Source: Kingdonia uniflora (taxonomy: Eukaryota; Streptophyta; Magnoliopsida; Ranunculales; Circaeasteraceae). From it: a stretch of 64,000 bases of DNA. Positions 46,820 through 58,704 of this stretch are shown here, one piece after another. The stretch's first letter is position 1. The number at the start of each line of letters is the position of its first letter. Location of the stretch: positions 1 to 64,000 of the forward strand of contig JACGCM010000604.1 in the NCBI GenBank assembly GCA_014058105.1, written 5' to 3'. The notes under the pieces are model-generated. The model saw only the letters and a program-made list of their open reading frames with translations, was not told the origin of the DNA and did no database searches. Made by a program: the position numbers and the translations under genes.

Positions 46820-47003
46820 TCTATAATAATAATAAAAACAACCCAACCTTTTGCTTTCATCTCAGATGTCCATTCACCGACGCGTATGGCGAGGCGTGCG
46901 CTGGATGGTTTTGATCATTTCCATAGTACTTCTGCAAGGAAGAATTGATCTAGGCCGTCCATCCTAAGTTGCCGAATCGAATGACATTTTTGAGTTTCTC
47001 AAA
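46820..47003 (+). mobile_element. Candidate Helitron 5' end (copy 1)
   Basis: TCTATAATAATAATAA follows an A, as Helitron 5' ends do. The next 180 bp ('caccgacgcgtatgg', 'atagtacttctg', 'ggccgtcca', 'gaatgacatttttgag') align with 52175-52358 in the same orientation. After that the two sequences diverge completely into different gene fragments. No CTRR end with a hairpin could be located, so the right border is unknown and the call rests on the shared 5' text and start. Confidence 0.5.
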
Positions 47004-47283
47004 TCCTCTTCTTCTCCCTCTTCCATCTTCACAAACCCAAATCACAACGACAACTAAAATCCCCAAATTCGCATGCTCAATCTCAACAACAACAACAACA
47101 ACATCATCACCATCACCAACAATCAAATTCAACATCTCCTTCGGTTCCCTAAGCCCAAACCCCCAAAACCATCTTCCCCTTTCACTCACTCTAAACCCCA
47201 CGAGGTACCTTGAATACCCTATAACTTTATCTAAATCCCACAACTATCTTCTCTCCTCTTATCCTAAAAATTCCCCAAATTGA
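47004..47283 (+). pseudogene. Presequence-like reading frame
   Basis: The frame starting at 46969 (overlapping the repeat) is rich in Ser, Thr, Pro and Asn with few acids, and has a possible cleavage region PKFACSIS after about 40 residues. That is typical of plastid transit peptides. It ends at 47281. No mature domain follows in frame. It could be the captured first exon of a plastid protein or low-complexity chance coding. Confidence 0.3.
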
Positions 47284-47816
47284 AATCACCCAAAACCCTA
47301 GAAATCCAAAATCACCAATTACAAAGTATCAATTTCACTTCAATTCTGAAATTTAATCTTGGCAACACAATGGAAGAAAGCAAAGTTAAGAGCTTGAGCG
47401 AGGGTCGACCTCCAGACCCCTTTGCAGTATCGTATAAGCAGAGTTTCAGTACTTATTATTTTGTTGCAGGTTCGTCGATGAAGATCACACTTGTTTGTCA
47501 CTCATCCCTCGTAAGTCTTTTTTTGTGTATGATATCTTTGGTCCCCCATTAAGAGAGAATACACCATGTTCAACCATAGCCCTAGAAAATATAAATGAGT
47601 ATTATAGGCTTGTTTTAGTATTTTAACTGTTTAGCCTCAAAACTTCATTTCTCATTATATTTTTCATAAGCTTCTTTGAATTTTGAGTTGGCGAAGGACG
47701 ATGACGCATCTAATGGTATTCATGGAAGTATGTCGTGTGGATGACAGAACTATTGTCTTTGTCGCTGACCCTACCTTTGGTAAAGTGTTCAAAGCGCTTT
47801 TTTCCTCTACAAAACC

Positions 47817-48225
47817 TAGGGCTGTCAATGGATCGGATTGATGCAAATCCGAATCCGATCCGACCATAATTTCATTTGATGAATAAAAATGAAATTACTA
47901 AGGCTTGAACCCATGACCTTTTATGGGTTTTAAGAACTAAGTACCACTTAGCCACAAAGCTAGATGTGTTATAATTTATTTTCTTATTGTATATAATATA
48001 TTTATAATAGTTGTAGAACATTAACATTTATAAAATATAAATATATCGGTATATAACTTCGGATCGGATATTTATCGGATTGGACTAGGCACCATCCGAA
48101 TCCAATCCAAAATTATATCGGATGTTCCTTATTCGGATTGGATCGGATTTGGATCGAAAAAAATGACATCCATATCCTAAAAAGGAATCGGATTTCGGAT
48201 TATATCCAATCCATTGACAACCCTA
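47817..48225. mobile_element. hAT-type MITE with perfect 8-bp target duplication
   Basis: Ends TAGGGCTGTCAATGGAT and, reading inward from the right, TAGGGTTGTCAATGGAT pair at 16 of 17 positions. ACAAAACC flanks both sides (47809-47816 and 48226-48233). The interior has many CGGAT/ATCCG words and no reading frame. TAGGG-type ends with 8-base duplications are characteristic of plant hAT elements. Confidence 0.95.
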
Positions 48226-49029
48226 ACAAAACCTGATCTTATCTCATATATGACACTCATATACTAGCCTGTCCCTTTGGTCAGGCAATATAGTCGACTT
48301 AGACGTACCTCGTAGCTTTTAGAATCGCTTGGCCGGGGAATACGAAAACATGCTCTATTGGAAAGAATAGGTGAACTCCTTAGAGTATCTTTACTGATGC
48401 TTTATACTTGCAAACATAGAAAACACATCCCAGCTGGTGCTCTTAATTTTTAAATATGATCTCAAATGTAAAAAAAATGAGTTTTTTTTTTCTCTATCGG
48501 AGTTCGAGACAGGAGTGCAAATAGACAAAAGAAAGAAAATTAATGACATCTTAATATTCAGATTGCTGCTCCAGCAGCGTCATCTGATATTTGAACTCTC
48601 AACTAATAGATTTCTCTCCTAAAGGATCTCACAATTAGATTACCATAAACATCCACATATTAGAAATGTTTTCTTCATGCAATTTGATAAAAGTTCTTGA
48701 TGTAGTACAGAGACTTGATTTTATTGGGTTAGTAAACAATATTGATTTCAAATGGAGGATCCTAGCTACTTAAAATTTTATAACAAATTTTTGTTGATTT
48801 CACCTATATCACTGATGTTTTGTTTCTGTAATCTGTTCAGCAACGCTGCCTACATGATGAGGTTGCTCAATGTGAAAAAATACTGCAAACTCTATTAAGC
48901 CGTACATTATGCTTCTATGCTATGTCTTAATTTTCTGTTATTGTCACGGTATACGCACTTAAAATGCAATAAATTAACCATATATAATTGTATTACTCAT
49001 TTTTAGGTTTTAATTTTTTTGGAAGGTAA

Positions 49030-49305
49030 GCTAGTTTTGGAGATCGCTAACTACTGTAACAAAGCCCCAAGGGTGTAAGGCCCGAAGGCAGCCACAATCC
49101 TCTAAGGGGATATAAAACCCGAAGGCACTTCACAAGCCACGAAGCGTGCAACACCCAAAGGCCCTCAAGACCGCCGGAGGGCTATCCCCATAATTCTCAC
49201 CCTGTGGAGTTCGGGCTCACGACTTCTCCCTTGGTGGAGGCTCAAACCACCACGAAGCTCAGTGGCTTAGAGCTCACTAGTTTGACCACTAAACTTCACC
49301 ACATT
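49030..49305. repeat. Unidentified GC-richer repeat-like segment
   Basis: This segment is clearly richer in G and C than its surroundings, with 'aaggcccgaaggcagccac', 'aacccgaaggcac' and 'caaaggccctcaag' as related phrases and 'ttcgggctcacgacttctc' near the end. It has no reading frame. It abuts the LTR at 49306 and may be part of an older repeat into which the LTR inserted. Confidence 0.35.
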
Positions 49306-49810
49306 TGTTATAGGTAAATCTATAGGGAAAGAAGAAAGTAGAATGTTCTATTGATTAATTATAATTAGCTTTGTACAAGAGGTCAACCTATATGCTCGAG
49401 TTCAATGCCTAGAAAACCTAGACGTTTCTTGCAGGACAAGTAGCTCAGACTTTATAGGCGTTAATTGCTGCAATTCACCTAGACGACGTTTGACGTATCG
49501 GGATACACCTATATACTCTAACACTCCCCCTCAAGTTGGTACATAATAGACTATGTACTTGTTAAAATGGATTACAATGAAAAACAAGTAAACTAAAATA
49601 AATCAACTACTCACTGATGAATACAGCTCTCTCACTAATGAAATCCCAAACTCTTCCTCTGATGATAATAATCTTGATACACACTCGTTTGCAATTGAAA
49701 CTTTTAACGCGTTGCTTGTCCCTTGTGATATTAGCGACATGTGACAATAATTTCAGTCTACCCTTTCTTCTAGCAGTAGATAGAATTACATTATAAACCT
49801 TTCTTAAGCC
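49306..49810 (-). mobile_element. Copia 3' LTR with a stub of interior
   Basis: The LTR (49306-49523, TGTTATAGGT..TCTAACA on the plus strand) is followed by CTCCCCCTCAAGTTGG. On the minus strand this is the well-known CCAACTTGAGGGGGAG purine tract and LTR start (TGTTAGAGTATATAGG) of plant Copia elements. About 290 bp of decayed interior (to about 49810) remains. The other LTR is missing, so the element is truncated. Confidence 0.88.
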
Positions 49811-52174
49811 TTAACAAACAAGTACTTACACCTCATGGTTACATCTGATGACAAAAGGTTTGATGTTGTTCATAGCACATATATAGTGCTTGATGTCAGT
49901 TAGGACATTGTACGACATGTATGTTAATGATTATCATGCTACAAGTAATTAACAGTAGTTTGTTATAATTTTTATTTTGAACTTGATTTCCTTAACTTTG
50001 TAGTTGTACTCTATTTAATCCTACGTGTCTGTTAATGAGTAAATGCACCATCTGCCTCAGATCTTATGACTTTCAGTTTCATTTCCTCTAATTGTGTATA
50101 GGAGGTCAAGAAGATTTGATGTCAAAAGTGGATTCAACAGTAGAGGCTTGCGATGATACACTATCTTTAGGTGTTACCCAAACTAGCATAGAGCAATGGC
50201 AAAATCATGTAGAAGAGCGTGCTCTCGAATCTTTCAAGAGGAGGAAATTATCAGAGTCCACTCTCAGTTTGGATAACCCTTGTCAGGTAAATTTGATAAT
50301 ACTTTCTTGCATGAGATGTTACTCTTCTTATTATCATCATTCTGTTACCCTTTTGTAATCTTGGAAGTGGTTGGTTGGTTAATAATAAATCAACCCCATA
50401 AATGAGCTAAAGAACTAGAAAATTTTAAATGCTCAAACGTTTCTTTTTGAGGGTTTTCACAACTGATAAGATAAGAGACTAACTAAATTTTGCATTTCTT
50501 GAGTGCTGAGTCTACTACTACTCCTGTACACTGAAATTACTGCGGAACACTTGCATTTTAGTTGGTAAAGTCGTCCATCATATCCACTTCAAACAACGAG
50601 GGGGCACATCCCTATGCTTTATTAACCCTTGTGAACAATTTTTTTTATCTTTGGTGCCCACACTGCTCAATCCTCTTCCCTAATGAATATGAATCTCCTG
50701 TTAAGATCTCTGTCCATTCTACACGCGCAACCAATCTCTCCCCATGTGACACGCTATTGCTTCCAATGACAAACCTCTTCGACTTGAATTTGCTAAGTGG
50801 GCAACCCAAAAATAAAATTCTTAGTTCCAAAATTAGTCCAGTATAGGATTTGTACCATGTATACTCATTCTTTCTCTTTTGTACATTTTTCTTGGTGGTT
50901 GTTCTACAGGAACTGGATAACATATGCTGTGAGAATAATTGGATATTACCAATGTATACGGTATTGCCAGCTTAAGGTAAGCTTCTTGGACTCTAGTTCT
51001 AGATTAAGGAAACTTCAAGTACCCTGTTAAATGAGTTGTGCCCACAAACAAAACAATACACAAACGATTTGCCTTAACGAACTGCTTCTTTGCTTTCTTT
51101 CCGTTTCTGCGGATTATTTTTTCATAGCCTAGGATAAGATCTTTGTTTTATGCTTTTGGCTGTTTTATGTTTTATGTAATTCTTTAGGAGTTTTACTTTA
51201 AGAGTTCCTTTGTAGACTAATATTAGTTTGTAAGACACATTTTCTTTCATGTTTTTAGCTGCCTGGGATTGTTTTCGGATGAGAAGAATTTGATTGAAGA
51301 TATCTCATGTCAAATATCAACCGAAAATAAATAGGGTCATACACGACTGACACTTACACGATCCTTATAAGTATGACGTGACTATCGTCATAAATACATG
51401 GATCCATTAATTATGTGTACCACAATATCAACTTGGTTAGGGATGCGCAGTCAATAACATTTACCTTTTTAGGTTGATTTTCCTTGAAAAACGTAATAAA
51501 TGCATCCATTAAATTGGTTGAAATATCTATTTTTGTGCATAGTGATAAGTCATCTCTCTCTCTCTCAACATAATCCATTTTGTTAAACCATTATGCAGAT
51601 CAATTCCACGCCAAAGTAATGGTGCATGGGAAAGACTTTGTGCATTCCGTTGATTGGGAGCAAGGGTCTAATCCCTTGGAAGCAAGGGTGTATGTTGATC
51701 AAGTTACGCAGTATTGAGAGCCAAGCTACAAAGTTCCCCCTTCTGACCTGTACTTCCAAAGGTTCTGAGTGAATAACTTAGAAATGTTTCGAAACTGGGA
51801 TCTCTTCTAGATTACTTATCTTGGTATATTAACAACAGTACTGAGTTTGTAACTGAGTTAACGGCATCGGAAAATCTTTAATAATGATACATTCCCTCCC
51901 TCGTTTGCTCCTGCTCTGTACTCAATTTGGGTTTCTTCTAAGGCAAGGTTTCCATAACTTCAGTCAATGGGTGTCATCATATACATTAAAGTCGAGTTTA
52001 CAACATTTCTAGAATACTAAGATTTCTCTAAATTCACCAAATCTTACCGAATTATGCTAAAAAAGCTACGTTCTTGGAAGATAATCAAAGAAAGTTACTC
52101 GATAACTCAAGTTATACAAGATAGCCCGTTAAAATTACTAGGATAGCTTGTTAAAATCATCGAGCAAAACATTA

Positions 52175-52358
52175 TCTATAATAATAATAATAATAATCCA
52201 TCTTTTTTCTTGGGTTTCAGCCATCCATTCCACCGACGCGTATAACGATGCATGCTTTGGAAGGCCTCAATTATTTCTATAGTACTTCTGTACCATGGAA
52301 ATGATATGGGCCGTCCAAACCTAAATTGCCCAATTGGATGGCATTTTTGGGTTTTTAT
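52175..52358 (+). mobile_element. Candidate Helitron 5' end (copy 2)
   Basis: TCTATAATAATAATAATAAT preceded by A opens a 180-bp segment homologous to 46820-47003 and in the same orientation, with 'caccgacgcgtata', 'atagtacttctg' and 'gggccgtccaaacc'. A CRP1-like fragment lies 450 bp further on. No 3' terminus recognised. Confidence 0.5.
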
Positions 52359-52812
52359 CTCCTTCTCTCTTGATATTACAGATCTACTCAAGTTGAGGGT
52401 TTAAAGTATAAGTTTCATCTCCTCTCTCAACAAATCAAGCTTCTTTCCCCATCTACTTCTACAAATCAAACTTCGAGACAAGCTTCAGGTGGTCGTGATC
52501 ATTGATTATACGTGTCTTTGTAATTAATGTGGTCGTGAGTGAGTTTGTTCAGGTTATAAAGTTTAATCAATGAATTAGGGGAAAAGGTATAACTTCTTTT
52601 GGTTAAACTCTCTCATTCTCATAAACTCAATCTTCAATAATGAATCATCTCCAATCTCAATTTCTCACAACCCTAATGATTCTTCTACTAATTGGGTCCT
52701 CCAACGCTTTGATTTCAATACCCCCAAAGCAATCTCTATAAGCAATCTTAATATTTTGATTTTTTTTTGAAAATTTTCAATTTCCCCCAATTGGATCTAA
52801 TTAGGGTTTCGG

Positions 52813-53960
52813 GTGCATTTTTTAGGATTTGAAAGAGTTGATTGTAAAGGGATTAGGGATCAAGCGGATGATTTTAAGATATTTGGGTTTGATTTGAGGG
52901 ATGCTTTAGTTAGGCAAATTGTAGCTTATGAGTTGCAAAAGTTGTATAGAGATATGGAGTTTGATAAGATTTATCCTGATGGGCAATTGTTTAATGACTT
53001 GATTGCGGCATTTGCAAAAGTGAAGGACCCTGATAGGGCGATGTTTTTCTTTGTGATGGTTTAGGGGCAAGGGTTGAGTGTAAAGACAGGGATGCTGGTG
53101 GCGGTGGTATCTGCGTTGAGGAATGCGGGGAGACTGTTGAGGCCGAGGCGGTTTTTGAGGAGATGAAGGAAGGTGGGTTGAATCCTAGGACAAGGGATTA
53201 TAATGCTCTTTTGAAGGGTTATGCAAATACGGGGTCTTTAAGGGATGCAAAGTTGATTGTTACGGAGATGGAGAAAGGTGAGGTTTTGTGAGATGAACAG
53301 AGTTATAGTCTTCTTATTGATTCAGCGTATACGAATACGGGGAGGTAGATGAGTGCCAAGATTGTGTTGAAAGAAATTGAGGCGTGTAATGTTCAGCCGA
53401 ATTATTATGTGTTTAGTTGGATATTAACGAATTGTAGGGATAAAGGGGCTTGGCATAAATCTTTTTCGGTTTTAAAGGAGAAGCGTAATAGTGGGGTTAC
53501 CCTGGATCGGCATTTCTACAATGTGATGATTGATACATTTGAGAAGTATAATTATCTTTAACATACGATGGCTACGTTTAAGAGGATGAAGTCCGAGGTG
53601 ATTCATCCTGATAATGTTACGTGGAATACGCTTATAGATTGTCATTATAAATCAGGGCGACATGATAGGGCCGATGAGCTTTTGCAAAAGATGAATGATA
53701 GTAAGTGTTCCCCATGTAGTACGCCATACAATATCATGATTAATTTACTGGGGCAGCAAGAAAAATGGGACGAGTTGAAAGGCTTGATGAAAAAGATGCG
53801 GAGCCAAGGGGTGATACCGAATGTTATCATGTATATTACACTCATTTACGTCTATGGGCAATCGGGAAGGTTTAAGGATGCAATTGAGTGCTTAGAGGTT
53901 AGGAAATCCACTGGGTTTAATGCCGTCTCCTACAATGTATCACGCCTTGGTCAATGCATA
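52813..53960 (+). pseudogene. CRP1-like chloroplast PPR protein fragment
   Basis: Tandem pentatricopeptide repeats are recognisable: [117 protein letters not shown] and MYITLIYVYGQSGRFKDAIE. Order and wording follow Arabidopsis CRP1 (At5g42310), which acts in translation and processing of plastid RNAs. Stops: 53062, 53289, 53346 and 53559. Shifts occur near 53125 and 53925. It starts in the middle of the protein and ends at AYAQR, so N- and C-terminal parts are missing. The recognised part contains no intron. It lies downstream of a candidate Helitron end, so capture is possible. Confidence 0.9.
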
Positions 53961-56900
53961 TGCACAAAGAGTTTATTTTTTCTATATCTTTCTCTTAGCA
54001 TTGTCGTCATAATTTGAGTATTTTGTTAAATAGCTTTTTACATAGTATCAATCTCGTAAACGCGTTGAGGAACTATGTAGTCTTTTCCTCATGCTTAAAG
54101 TATATTTGGTTTATGAAAGTTTTAAGGTCTCACCTAGTTCAGGTTTAAACTTGTTAAGTTTAGATTGCATCGGCGCATACATATTCCCTATTTACTTTAT
54201 ATGTCAATAAAGATCTATAAGAAAGAATCCAAAATGCATACCATTTTATCAGTTAGGTTTGGTTAGCATTTTCTGCAGTGATTACAGTCCCTTTATTCTT
54301 CAAAATTCCAAGAAATCGTAACCGACTGATTGTTGGCACCATACCAAAGAGTCGCATTGCTTTAATCTTATAATAGTCCCAGTATAACTTCACAAAGACA
54401 TTAGCAAGGTCTAATTTCTTTCAACAACTTAGTTGTGAAAGAGTCATGACAATACTATAATGCCGATATTGATTGGGCTTGTATGAGTTGAGGAATCACT
54501 ATTCACTGATAACTTAATCCTCAAGATTGTATTGACATTGAGATTTTGGTATGATAAGATAGTCATTTAAGAGTGATGGGACCCATAGATGGGTTTTGGC
54601 TCCAAAAGGTAGTCAGAGCAATTCCATGGAGGTTTGGCTCCGACCAGTGATCTTTATGTTTCTTGGCATTCATAGGATCCTTGGTCGTTGTTCCTTTTTG
54701 CACGGTATCGAACGTTTGTTGGCTTTATTTGCTTTAGTGGAATTGGCTTGATTTGTTAGCTTTTTTGTGACTGTTCTTAATTGGCTTAATTTGTTTGATT
54801 TTTTAAACCATATGAGTTGGCATTTAGATTAGTCATGAATTTTTTATTAAGAGGGAAAACGAGGTTTGCTTAGTATTGAAAGACTGAGACCTTATGAAAA
54901 TCAATGTCAAGGTGACTTACATTCGACTATGAATTGAACCTTATGAGTATTATGACAAAGAGATTAGAGATAGGGCAACTCAACCTGAGGAGAAGACTTG
55001 GTTAACTTATAGGAAGCGAAAGGAAGTTCGACTTTTTAACCTGCCAGGGTTGCACTACTTGAAAAGTTAAATAATCTTTATATTCAAATACCACAATTGT
55101 ACAACATTCAGGTCGCACAGGACCAACTTGAGCAAGCTCAGTATAGCTACCTTACCTATAGTTCAATAGCCTAGACATAGAGCATCGATGGGATCTGTTC
55201 CAAGGGAGATTTCAGGTCTAGTAGGATGAAGCTCTCAGAACTCTGAACGACGACATCTAGCTGCAGCAAGATAGCAATACAACCATAACAACGTTAGGAT
55301 AGGGGGAGATGTGGGTATAGGTGTCAAAAGAGCTATTGGTATGGTATGAAAAAGAGCTTTGAGGGACTGGATAGTAGTACAGTAAAGAAACTAGACCTTC
55401 TAAACTACTCTTTTTAAGATACTTGTTTAGCAACCTATATTGATATGAAATATATTTAGATGTAGCCATTCCTCTTCTTAAAGGAAAGTTTATTTATTTG
55501 CTATATAATTTCAAAAACAAACAGTAAAATTTCATTACAATAATAATTGAACTATGTATAAAGAATTATTTAATTCGATTACTTTAACTTTAAAGTTTGT
55601 TCTTCAAATTCTATATTCATATTGAATTCAATGTGGAAATGCTTTTAGTTTCTCATTTTTTGAATCTTTTCTGCATTTTCAGAAGGAGACTACCACTATT
55701 AAGACTGCAGGAAGTCCATAGTACAAACCAACAGTCTCAGACAGTGATTATATATAGATTATGGCATTCTCAAAGTGACTAGAAGTATCACGCCTTTTAA
55801 ATCATTTTTAGTTTTAAGTATGAAAATTTGCTAAAACATAGAATCTTTTTTGCAATGTGTTCATAATTCATTTTTCATTTTATGTTATGAACGTGTTATT
55901 TTATTTGCTAAATGATGATTTTAATAACATAGTTGTAATCAAATTGTTTAGAATTATTCACACCGTCTTTTATTTGCTAGATGTTTGTCCTAACATTGAT
56001 TAATTTTTTGTTTGCTAAGCTCAGAACATTACTTTTATCTCTGGTGACCCTCAATACCTATTAACCTGTAACCGTTTTTATACCTTTGCTTCATTCCAAA
56101 AAAGTACCTCTTGAATGTTGAATGCTGCCATTGTAATTGGAGTATTCTTCTCTTTCTTGTTCTAAACAAATTAAACATAGACCATGTTTCTATGGTGTAT
56201 TTTCAAGCCTCCATCACTGTACGATTTCCATCTATAAGAAAATTCTTGATTGGAAACACAATATCATGAGATTTTCTCTTGTAATAAGCAAGACGCCACA
56301 GTTCGATAACAAACTACTGCATGATATTGCTTTGGTATCAATTTAAATCTTATGCATACAAAGGGACAGGTATAAATCACACTATTTATCTCTGATGAAA
56401 TCGGTGCCAAATAATAAAATAAAATTACTTACTTTTAGGTATTCTGAGTCCTGACCATTCCCATCGTCTTATTGTTTGTTTTCTGATTACATAGGTGACT
56501 ACTGTTGCTCAAGTAACTTTTGGGGGAGTAATGTTTACGATTCACTTTCTACTTAAAATCGTGTGAACAAAGTTATAAAGGATCAAGAGGAGCTCACATA
56601 CTTGGCAAGGGCAACACTCAAGACATAAAAGTTGATAAAGGAAATAGACGCAGAGGGAAGTGTCTGATATGGATTAAGGGGCATTAAATATTAATCAAAA
56701 AAATGTTAACATACTATTATTTCTAGAAATGCATTGGAAATAGTATTACAATATAGGTTATTCAGTTCTAAGTGTAACTCTGTTGTCTTTTATCTTTAGG
56801 ACAATTTTCAACACAACATGTTTCAGTAATGGCTAGAGGGATGTTTATTTTTTTTAAGTTAATTTTCTGCCCTATTAAATGCTCTGCCTTATACACTGGA

Positions 56901-58500
56901 AATGTTTGTGATTGCGTGATTTAGATAGTTGTTGCCCATTGGTTTAGCTAAGCTTTCATCTCATACATAAATCTAATGGTTAGCATATGTATAAATCACT
57001 CACAAACATTTTCGGTTGAGTTGTAGTGTTGTTACTTAAATTCATATATTGTGTACTACATAGTTTACCATTTATAATATCTTTGTTTTTGTAAGGTTAC
57101 CACTAATATTTTGTACGACAACACGACTTCATGTCTACTTGCCTACTCTCATCGAAAAATAATGGTATATTCTCTTATAACATTAATTGGGAGAGATTGG
57201 ATAGTTATTGCCAGGGAGATAATTGGTAATGCGATTTTAACTTTGGATGGGGGAAGCAAAAAAAAAATGATAATATAACCAATATCTGGAATGTTATGGA
57301 CTAAAAATCGTCGAATTCAATGTTTCATTAGCAGGTCAAGATTTTGATAAACTGTTACTCCCATACTAGGTCTCTGATTCATTGGCAAAAAATTTATAAT
57401 CCAACTTCTTGGGAATGACCTGTTCCTGCAGATTCTGAGTACCATATGTGTTTCAGGAAAAAACTCTGCATATGCAAGTCTATCCAGAATAGGTCTGCCT
57501 TAGTAAGATTAACACACAGGAAAAAATATTGGTAAGAAACAATAGAAACCATTAACTCAACCCTTTTCTCTCTTGATCAAGCAGTCCTTAATGGCAGTGA
57601 AACCATAATTATACCATATCCCCTTACAAACAAAAATGGTACTATTCTTCGGTAATCTGAAACAAACCAAAAAAAAAAAAAAAAAAAAAAGTCTAGGTAG
57701 TAAGATCGCCAAGGATCTGAAACACGAAGCTATATTAAAAAAATTAAACCAAAAACGGTAGATTTAATTCACTAGGCCAAAAACTGTAAATAATGACACT
57801 TTTGGAGGTAGATTTATGACTTGGTTGCTCTGTTGTAACAATATGGCTTCCATTAACAGTCATTATTTTAGAACCACCGTCGTTTTTTACTTTCCCCCTC
57901 TTATTTTCGACTAAAAAAATGACTCCTTCTGTAGTCGAGAAAACCATTTAATTTCGACTTTAGAGACTGTCGTTTCTCGTTTCAACTCTAAATCCCTAAT
58001 AACTCCAAACCCTTCGAATCGAAATGAAAGAGTAATAATTCTTTTCACCAATTCTTCAAACTTCAGATGCAATTATTCTCCAGATGCAATTATTCTCTTT
58101 GATTTCATCTTAATTGGGGAATCAACAAAATTGAGGAACCATTACAAAAAAATTGAGGAATCAAATTGCAACTTATACAACGGGTATGCTCTATCCCTCT
58201 CTTATTCTCTCTTTGAATGGAATTACAATATTATGTTGAAGTTCTTTCTTGCTGGAATCGAATTGTTTTCGTCGAATTTTACGGAACAAATTTTTCGTCG
58301 CCAATGTTTTTGAAATGATTATGCAAATTGAAGGTTTCTCAAATGATTACAAAACAATGGTGCTATTGTGATTATTATATTTTCACCCAATTCATTATTG
58401 CTCTACTCGATCTACAAGTAAGTATCCTAATCTCAAACCTCTAATTCTCTTTATGATTTTTTTAATCAATTCCTCAATCTCAAACCCCCAATTAATGTAT
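53961..58500. other. Stretch of 4.5 kb without recognised genes
   Basis: Only short scattered frames are seen. Around 55290-55310 'ggatagggggagatgtggg' resembles a purine tract but no LTR pair was found. An A-run lies at 57669-57690. The text before 58500 may be upstream sequence of the pyruvate-kinase-like fragment. The CA/TA content is intergenic in character. Confidence 0.45.
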
Positions 58501-58704
58501 TCTTAAGTGAAAATTCCTCAATCCCCAAATTATTCCTTTACAAATTTTGATTTGAATTTATGGCTTTTGTTGGAATCACTGATCGATGGTCGTAGTTTCT
58601 ATAAAAACCCTTTTTGGCATTCTAATCATCTACTTATCTTTGCTCTTACTCAAACTCTTGCTCTCTCCTTAAACCCTTTTTTTAAAACTTCATTTAACCA
58701 TTCT

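Larger units (their letters stand above)
47375..51768 (+). pseudogene. Gene fragment of a dsRNA-binding-type plant protein, interrupted by two insertions
   Basis: Exon-like pieces share the strand and good splice borders: about 47690-47795 (THLMVFMEVCRVDDRTIVFV), 48841-48900 (QRCLHDEVAQCEKILQTLL), 50102-50286 (GGQEDLMSKV..SFKRRKLSESTLSLDNPC), 50910-50976 (ELDNICCENNWILPMYTV) and 51599-51768 (QFHAKVMVHGKDFVHSVDW, then NPLEARVYVDQ). Phases of the last three join correctly. The last two form a double-stranded RNA-binding fold pattern: helix ELDNICxENNW, strand PMYTV, strand FHAKVMVHGKDF, then helix with EAR. Stops at 50973 (TAA) and 51715 (TGA) break it. A hAT MITE and a Copia LTR piece sit in its introns. 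A leading piece at 47372-47460 (MEESKVKSLSEGRPPDPF) may or may not belong. Introns point to a DNA-level copy. Confidence 0.5.

Noticed and set aside
47817..48225. tRNA-derived SINE, because of 'aacccatgacc' and 'ttagccacaaagct' phrases
   Set aside because: Terminal inverted repeats and a perfect 8-bp duplication show a hAT MITE, and no A/B box pair is in place.
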